This document shows, piece by piece, positions 12,003-21,362 of a stretch of 64,000 nucleotides of DNA. The position numbers were made by a program, and so were the translations under genes. Numbering within the stretch: the first letter of the stretch is position 1; every line of letters begins with the position of its first letter. Source of the stretch: Echinometra lucunter (lineage: Eukaryota > Echinodermata > Echinoidea > Camarodonta > Echinometridae); the NCBI GenBank assembly GCA_029962745.1, contig JAPZVO010000024.1, positions 698,174-762,173 on the forward strand, in the 5' to 3' direction. The notes under the pieces are model-generated. The model ran no database searches. It saw only the letters and a program-made list of their open reading frames with translations, and had not been told where the DNA came from.

Positions 12003-15000
12003 CTGCATACAACAATTGGTAAAACAAGGAAATACATTATATCACAATTTAGCTTTACAGCCAGGTGTGCCACAAGGATCAGTTTTAGATCCTCTGTTCT
12101 TCAGGCGTAGGCTTCTCCTGATCAGTGAACCTGCATACAAGGAGGATTGATAAAACAAGGAATTACATTATATCACACTCTACAGTCAGGTGTGCCACAA
12201 GGATCGTTTTTAGATCCTCTGCTCTTTAGGTGCAGGTTTCTCTTGATCAGTGATCCTGCATACAAGGAGGATAAATAAGACAAGAAAATACTTTAATTCA
12301 CAATCTAGCTCTACAGCCTGGTGTGCCACAAGGAACAGTTTTAGATCCTATGCTCTTTTATAGGTAATAACAAAAGATGTTTACAATCCATGCAGCTGGA
12401 AATTTCTCGTCAGTGAAGCCGAATTCAACAAGCTCAATTTATATCCAAAATTTGCTCCTGGAATCATTTTGTAAAAGATACATAGTTAGGACTTGCAAGG
12501 TAATTAGATTCTAGGTTTTTGTGCAATTTTGGTCCGTCATTCAAGCATGATATGTTGCTTAACTTTGGAACCACATGCCTGGATGAGGCGAATTTGGTCT
12601 CAAAAGATGCATGAGATTTGAAAGAAAAAAAGTCATGAAACGCCACATCGTCTCCTTTGTGCTTTGCAGAAATATTGTGCAAAACGTCTGCTGATGGATT
12701 CTGCCCCCCAGCCCTTCTAGGGTTTACCCATTCAGCACAATTTGAGTATATCATGCACTCACCTCGCTTCTCCCCGCTGTCCTTGATCTGTTCCTTCTCT
12801 TCATCATCTTGGAGACTGACATTAGTACCAATCATGATGAGATCATCGCTGGAAGACACTGGCCCATCGCTATCATCTCCAAACTGAAGTTCTGGGAAAT
12901 GCAAAGAAATTCTTGGTCAAAACATAATTTCTCATCCTTACAAGTAAGCCAAGTATTCCTACAGTTAGAGTAGCAACACATGCACATGCTAACAACTGCT
13001 GGGAATCACAATGACGAAATGAAAAACATAACTTACATTTGCACATATGGAATCGTCTTTCAAATCAGCTGGTCAGACTAGCTGAATCAACCTTTTCACT
13101 CTTTGTTATTCATTACTCAGTGACCCTGCTATCATATGTTACATACCAAAATCATTTGGCAGATACGCTTCAATTGTGAAATTAATAAAGGAGTAAATGT
13201 GGAATTCCACCATGTCCCAAGTGAGGGAACGGTGATCAGAGATGCTAACCTTTTATCAAGTTTGGCAGTATTTCCTATATCTGAAAGGAAGTATTATAAA
13301 ACGGGTTCAAGGATGTAGCCAATAGCGAGTGCGTATGCATGTCACGTGTTCATGCTTTAATTCTTCGCAACCTTCCAGCCGTGCATTTTTTGTGCAGCAC
13401 TGTGCATTTTGGATGCATCACTCTAGTGCATAAGATCTGAGACAAGCACTATGAAATACGCGTTCTTTCTAGAAGTCTCACAACGATTTTGATGCGCTTA
13501 CTCAGGGGCGCATCACACTGGCTACGCTTGTGATGTCATAAGAGAAAGCAGATGTTGCCTCCTTGTCTATGCGATCTGAGGGAATATGGAGCGGTTTTAA
13601 CAAATTTTCCACTACAAAGTCATTCTGCCTGACCTGTTTTCTAAAACAAATAATGCACAGATTTAAATTTTTGATGTTAGTGGCGATGCAGGCATCGTGG
13701 GTATATTTACAATATTATGCAAAAACACATTGTAAATACCCTCAAGTACGCAGCATCGCCACTAACACACTCACATCTGTGCACTATTTGTATATTATGC
13801 AATGAAAAAGAGTACATCCAACTTTACAGCCACAGAACTGTACAGTAACTAAAATTCATGAAAAACAGTATTTCGGCTGAAATCTGCAGTATTTTCCCCT
13901 AAAACAGTACAAAATACTGCAAAAAGGAACAGATAGCATCACTGAGTAAATGCATCGCACAAGCATGCACTAATGCCTGAAAGACCACCTTTCAAATAAC
14001 CTTTACAGTACTCTCTCTATACTATATTAACCACATTTTCTCTTTTATCTAACTTTTTTTCTTGAATTCACTGAAGGTTGATCATAAAACTGTTGCATTA
14101 CTTACCAAGGTAATTGGAGAGGAAGCGGATGGCTGCATCATTGTTAGTTACCATGGCAACATAAGGGTCAAGAGGTCCTCTAGCGCTGGTCAGCTTGGCG
14201 AGGAATTGAGGCACAAGGAGGCTGAAATCGGACTGGCTTTGATGCACAGTCCCACTGAAAATACAAAATTGAGAGCACAGTTTCAAAGCGGAATGTAGAA
14301 TGTATCTGGAGCTAACATAAAGAAATTATTTTTGAGAGAACTAAGAATGAAAGAGAGGGTCATAAACAAAATACAGGAAATAACATCATCTTGAAAAAAG
14401 AATGAAAAACTCTACTAACAAATTATTTTGGCTTCAACAAATAATTTTTCTAACTGTGGCCACAGAACCAGAGATATCTCAGGGATAATTCATGTTGGAC
14501 CAAAATCAAACTGATTTCAAGAAGCAAAATCAATGTAATCTTTATGTTAGCACTTCATGTAGATTTATGAGCAGCTGATGAGCTGGCAAAAAAAAAAAAT
14601 GAATAAATAAAAATAAAAATATCAGAACACAAGTTTGACTGTAAATGTGACCTGCTGCCTTAAAACCACCAATAAGTTGCCAAAATTCATTTTGCTGTTT
14701 TATAGCTCATCTGAAAGTAAAAATTCCTAGCTTTCCAATGGTATATGACTCATCCGAATTGGTCTACAATAACCCCCTCAAAAACACATTAGATAATTAG
14801 GAATCAATAACCTCCATTCAGAGAAAAGAGCCTTTGAAGTTCAGAACAAAAGAGTGCGCAGGAGCTCCTCTGTGCTCTTTTGTTTGTGACGAAGCACAGG
14901 AGGGTATCCAATATTCCATGGCAAACTGGTATGAAGGGATTATCAGATTAGGCTACAATTTGGCATATCTTGGGATTAGGACCTATCCTTTATTTTCTCC

Positions 15001-18000
15001 CAAAATCAGTTCATTATCTTGATGAATTTTTGGCTAGGATGGCAATGAATGAAGGTATAATAAAAGCACTCTAACACTCCATGAGGCTGTCAAGTTGTAT
15101 CAATGGAAAATGAAAAGTCATTTCAAAATAACTAAAAATCATATTTCTGGGGTGAATTACCATCCCAAACTTTCAGACATGATAGAATGATAATGCAACC
15201 ATCCATTTCTATCAAAAACAAGAAATAGAACAATCCGACCAAAATGACCTTTCTCGGCCGTATTCTCAGTTGTGATGCGTGCGACTTCAAGCCCGCGGGT
15301 CACAAATGTGTCGCATGTTCTGTTCTTAAAAACATAGACCCTTGGAATAATCATCCAAGTCATTTACCGTATAGTGATCATTTGGCGTGGACCTGCTGAG
15401 GCATAGATATCTGGTACAAGGGAGAGCATGCGTGTAACATTAGCTCTCCATTGGAACTTCTCTGTGTTGATAAAGAACAGGGGCTGTCTGACCTGGAGGT
15501 GACTTTCATCAAGTGGAAACATCCACGCGTCGAATCCTACTCCACATCTAAGAGAAAGAGAAAGGTAAGATATGAAAGGTCAAAGGTTATCTAGTTTTGG
15601 TGGGCCCTAAAAAACTGTTTTTTTTTTTTTTATAGATTTCTTTGCTTTAAGCTGCTCAGTAACAAAGTAAAAGCAAACTTAAGATGTGAATTTTTTCCTT
15701 CCTAAAGTTAAATATCAAGCAAAATTGAGAGGCGAAAAATACTTTTGGCCGCTGGGCCGTGATAAAAATTCAACAACGGAAGGCAGAGTGTAACCGTTCT
15801 ATTGCATTCCTTTCAGACGCTTACACTAAAATTAATCGGAAATCATGAATCGTATGTTGCACAATCTCATGGCATGTATCGAGTTATGCAAAGTAGACAA
15901 TGTGGGAATATATTTGATGAGTTTCATACCAATTTTTTTTTTCTATCAATACTCTACATGAGCTTTAACCTATAGCAGTACAGAGCTTTCTTGAGGTCTA
16001 AATTAATCATCTTCAATCCTCAAATTGGCAATACAAATTATTTTTTTCCATGTTTACATAGCTTGAAAAAAATAAATATGGATATAACATAAACCAAAAT
16101 GAAATATAATTGTAAAATTGAATCAGAAATTGCCAATTTGAACACAGAAGTAGTGATAATATATATCATTCACTGCGTTGCCAATTTAAAGAGTTTAATG
16201 ATTAGTTACACTTAAACTGCTCTAATTCGAGAACGCCACACCATACAGCGATGGGAATGGGCTCAAATTTGTCAGTGCATTTTTCTCTTTCTGCTCATGT
16301 ATGATATGTACTGCCCAACATTCTGGACCAACAGATACTGCAAAAGCGTCTCCTAAAGGTGACACTGTACCTCTATGGGTTAACCCATAGCAATAACAGT
16401 ATCTCCTTGGAGTGACACTTTAGTACCATCCCTTGATCCACAATGCTAGGTATTACAAATTATACATGGAAGAAAGAACAAACATTTCAAAGAGAAGCTG
16501 AAGTTCTGGGAAAGGCATGAAAAATAATTTGTGAGCTTTCTCATCCTTTCCATGTCAGTTAGGAAGAATATCATAGTGAGAATGTTCCCTGGGAAGGATT
16601 GCTCTTCAATTGCGCTCATATTGGAAACATGAGAAGAAAAAGCTGAAAAGTTTTGGGGTAACAATTCATTCCTGATTTGTGTGCGGTCCCATATACAGTA
16701 CTCATTACTTTGTGCAGTGCAAGTACCTTTTAGGGGAAGTAAGTGAATTAATTATCAATTCGATGATCTTGAAACCTCACACTAGACCCTGTGTTTATAT
16801 ACAACTAACATGACTAACCAATTTGCTTTGGAACAGTTTCTCTCACATTGTATGATCGCATGACCAGAACTCCAATTTATTTTTAATTATGAATGATTTC
16901 TAATAAAATTTAAAACCAAGAAATTGTAAGACCATGCAGATGTTATTCTTACTTGAATCTCTCATCTCTACTGAGGCAGGCAATAGCTGTAGCACCACCA
17001 AATGAATGTCCACACACTGCTACATCGCTCAAGTCTAGACGACCCTGAAAAGCGATTCAAAATGATCAAGAAATATAATTACAAACACAAATCCCTACAA
17101 CTCTTAAATTGTCTGAACCCCAACCCCACTGGTCTTGTGGTATTTCCTCAATTAAAAAGTTAAATGAAAGAAAATATCGTGGGAATGTATTTGATTTTTT
17201 TTCTTCTAAATGACCTTCCATAAATTCGAGAATTTGTGCATAAAACTTATAAAATTCTCCTTCGTCCAACTGAACCAGATTTTTTTCATAAAATGACAAA
17301 AATGTAAAACATAATTGCATTATCCTATTCTTTCAGGTGATTTTCTGATTGAACAGAAAGACTGCTAGATCCATGTCAGGATCAAGATCATTCTGAGATT
17401 GTCTAGTTCACCTGAAAGACTGCTAGATCCATGTCAAGATCAAGATCATTCTGAGATTATCTAGCTCACCTGAAAGACTGCTAGATCCATGTCAGAATCA
17501 AGATCATTCTGGGGTTGTCTAGCTCACCTGAAAGACTGCTAGATCCATATCAGGATCAAGATCATTCTGGGGTTGTCTAGCTCACCTGAAAGACTGCTAG
17601 ATCATTCTGGGATTGTTTAGCTCACCTGAAAGGCTTGTAGATCCATATCAGGATCAAGATCATTCTGAGATTGTCTAGCTCACCTGAAAGACTGCTAGAT
17701 CCATTTCAGGATTAAGATCATTCTGGGATTGTCTAGCTCACCTGAAAGACTGCTAGATCCATTCCAGGATCAAGATCATTCTGGGATTGTCTAGCTCACC
17801 TGAAAGACTGCTAGATCCATGTCAGGATCAAGATCATTCTGAGATTGTCTAGCTCACCTGAAAGACTGCTAGATCCATGTCAGGATCAAGATCATTCTGG
17901 GATTGTCTAGCTCACCTGAAAGACTGCTAGTCCATTTGAGGATTAAGATCATTCTGGGATTATCTAGCTCACCTGAAAGACTGCTAGATCCATATCAGGA

Positions 18001-21000
18001 TCACGATCATTCTGAGGTTGTCTAGCTCACCTGAAAGACTGCTAGATCCATGTCAGGATCAAGATCATTCTGGGATTATCTAGCTCACCTGAAAGACTGC
18101 TAGATCCATATCAGGATCAAGATCATTCTGAGATTGTCTAGCTCACCTGAAAGACTTTTAGATCCATGTCAAGATCAAGATCATTCTGAGATTGTCCAGC
18201 TCACCTGAAAGACTGTTAGATCCATTTCAGGATCAAGATCATTCTCTAAGTGTTCCCCTTCATGAAGGTCATGGAGGTAGTCTAGTACTGCTATACATTC
18301 ATCCTTCCTTTGGTTGACCTAGAGGAGGGCAATCAGAATCACAGAGCTAAAGATAAACTGGAGTTCTGGTTATGAGATATAATGTGAGAGAAACTATTCC
18401 AAAGCAACTGGCAAAGTTAGATTAGTTGTATATCAACTCAGGTGTCTAGTGTGAGATTTGGAGACAACTTGACAAGAAATTCACTTATTTTCCCTAAAAG
18501 GTAGTGGCGAATCTCAAAGAAATATGTATGTGTCCACACACAAATCTGGCATGAATGTTACTCCCAAACTTTTCAGCTTTTTCTTGTCATATTCCCAGTA
18601 TGAGGGCATATGAAGAGTAATCCTTCCTTGGGGACATTTTACTATGATATTATTCTTAACTGACATGAAAGAATGAGAAAACTCACAGGTTATTTTTCAC
18701 CTTTCCCAGAACTAAAGCTTCTCTTTAACCCATTAATGAAAGGAATAATTTGAAGCCTTACATGTATTTTATCAGCTTTTTCATTTTCATACTGGCAAAA
18801 TAGCATTTTTCTTTTATTGCTACATTTTTCTCATAAAATGTCATGCATCTGTCACTATAATTAAATTGACAGGAAGTATGTTGAGAAGTTAGAAAGTTGC
18901 CAATTTGCATGGAAAAGCAGTGAACATTCCATCATATCACCAATTTAAGGATATCTAGTAATCATTTACCTAAGTTTTTAAAACATTTCAGTATCAAATG
19001 ACAAACAATGACACAACCAAAATGGGCATAGTATTTGAAGATTTTTTTCTTCTTTCTGCTTATGCTTTATTTGGTATGTTTTTAGGGTTCTGCATTAAAA
19101 GTTATTGGGCCAAGCTACACAATGTGGACCCTTTGTCATGGAAGGGGTAGGGGCCAGGGATAGAGTAAATGAAAGACTGACATATCAATAATGTATTAAA
19201 GTGATTACACAATGGTAATTTTTTCTGGATATATGATCGAGAATAGAATTCTTAGAAGAATAACATTAAAAATTTGATGATTTTTCAATTGAAATCAATG
19301 CATTTTGGCTAATTTTCTCATAAAAATTCAAGATTTGACCCCAAAAAATTTGAGAATGAGGTATGACGTAAAAGTGGGTACCCAGCTTCGCGCATTGCAG
19401 TTGTGCTGCATGCTAGACTGTACAATATGTATTATACCTTGTGCGCATTTTGCTAGAATTGCGCGACAAGGTACCCACTTTGACATCAAAGTGGGTACCC
19501 AGTTGAAACTGGGTCACAGCTGAGGGGTTAAAGATATCCTGAAATCTTGCATTTGGGGATTTCCCTTGGCAACATGACTTTTTAAAAAATTTAGGCAGAT
19601 GATTTTCTGCTAATAAAATCATGCTCTTTTAAATGAACATTGTTTCAGCATTGGGTACCCCCTTTAAGATCAAGAGTGAGGAAGAGATGGATAAAGGAGA
19701 AAGAGTTGCATGGAGGTGAAGATAAAGAGAGGGAGTAATATAAAGAGAGGAAAGGAAAAGAGAAACAGAGAGAGAGGAAGAAAGAGGAGAGCAAGGGAAA
19801 GAGAGAGGGAGAGAGTGAAGAGAGAGGGTGACAGTACAGAGGAGAGAGGAGAGCGAGAGAGACAGGGAAAGTGAGGAGGAGAATAGAGATAAGGAGAGAG
19901 AGAGAGAGTGTGTGTCTGCATGTACTACAATGCAAGAGTGTATTAAAGAAATTTCAAACTTGTGAAGCACACACAAAATTTGAAAGCTGGGAACAAGAAA
20001 TAATCAAATATATACGAACCTGTCTTGTGCGCAATTCCTGCTCTTCATATGCTGCTTTATGATATGTAATCCACTGCTGATCTAACTCATTCGCTGCTCC
20101 GTTGCTGTTGTTGTTATTGATGATGAATGATGCACAAGCAGATTGGTCTCTATAAAGCAAACCAGATTTAATATGACATAAATTCATTTCACTGCTATTT
20201 GTCCTGTATGTAAAGAACCACAGCCGTTACAGAATGTTCCTTTCAGATACATGTTTTTACAGTACACTTAAGATTTAGTTAGTAAAATGTACATGTAATT
20301 AGGAAAACAAATGAGGAAAAAGTAATCATAGAGCCAGCTTTTTTAGAGCCTGGGGATGGATATGTAATCTTGGCAACAACACCTGTAAAGCTAAACCCAA
20401 TCCTCTACGATATTGAGGTATACCAGCAAAGAATAGCCATGTAGTGCATTCTCTCACATTAACATCAACGTGCAAAGGGTTAGTGTAAACTCACCTGTGC
20501 TCTAAAGTTGTTACAATACAGCCATGTAGTGCATTCTCTCACATTAACATCAACATGCAAAGGGTTAGTCTAAACTCACCTGTGCTCTAAAGCTGTTACA
20601 ATACAGCCATGTAGTGCATTCTCTCACATTACCATCAACATGCAGAGGGTTAGTGTGAACTCACCTGTGCTCTAAAGTTGTTACAATACAGCCATGTAGT
20701 GCATTCTCTCACATTAACATCAACGTGCAAAGGGTTAGTGTAAACTCACCTGTGCTCTAAAGCTGTTACAATACAGCCATGTAGTGCATTCTCTCACATT
20801 ACCATCAACATGCAGATGGTTAGTGTGAACTCACCTGTGCTCTAAAACTGCTATGATACAGCCCTAAAGTGTGTTCTCTCACATTAACATCAACGTGCAG
20901 AGGGTTAGTGTGAACTCACCTGTGCTCTAAAGCTGCTACGATACAGCCATGTGAGGCAATGTCCATACAGATACTGGTATATGTGGTCCTGCATCCTCCT

Positions 21001-21330
21001 AGACCATGGCTGAAGATAACCACAGGATACTTGGTCTTGGAATCACTCAGCTTTCCATGCCACCAAACTGGTAGTGTGACTTTTGCTGCAACGAGCATCA
21101 TGAAAATGAAATCGATAATAATGATAATAATGATAATAATGATAATAATAGGAATGATAGTGGTGATGGTGGTGATGGTGGTGATGATGATGATGATGAT
21201 GATGCTGATTAGTGCAGATGGCAATAATCAGAAATTCAGAATATTGGTCATTTGATCTCCGTGATGATAGCGATGATGATGATGATGGTGTTGATGATGA
21301 TGATGGTGTTGTTGATGATGACGGTGATGA

Positions 21331-21362
<32 letters not shown>

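Noticed and set aside
12464..12762. Continuation of the exon 9 frame past the donor
   Set aside because: A consensus GTGAGT follows residue Arg406, the rest has no family similarity, and it resembles intron sequence.
17356..18256. CRISPR-like array
   Set aside because: Units are contiguous with no spacers, and the host is clearly eukaryotic; it is a minisatellite.
19629..19976. 115-codon Ser/Leu-rich minus-strand frame
   Set aside because: Low-complexity translation of GA-rich DNA inside a PAF-AH intron.
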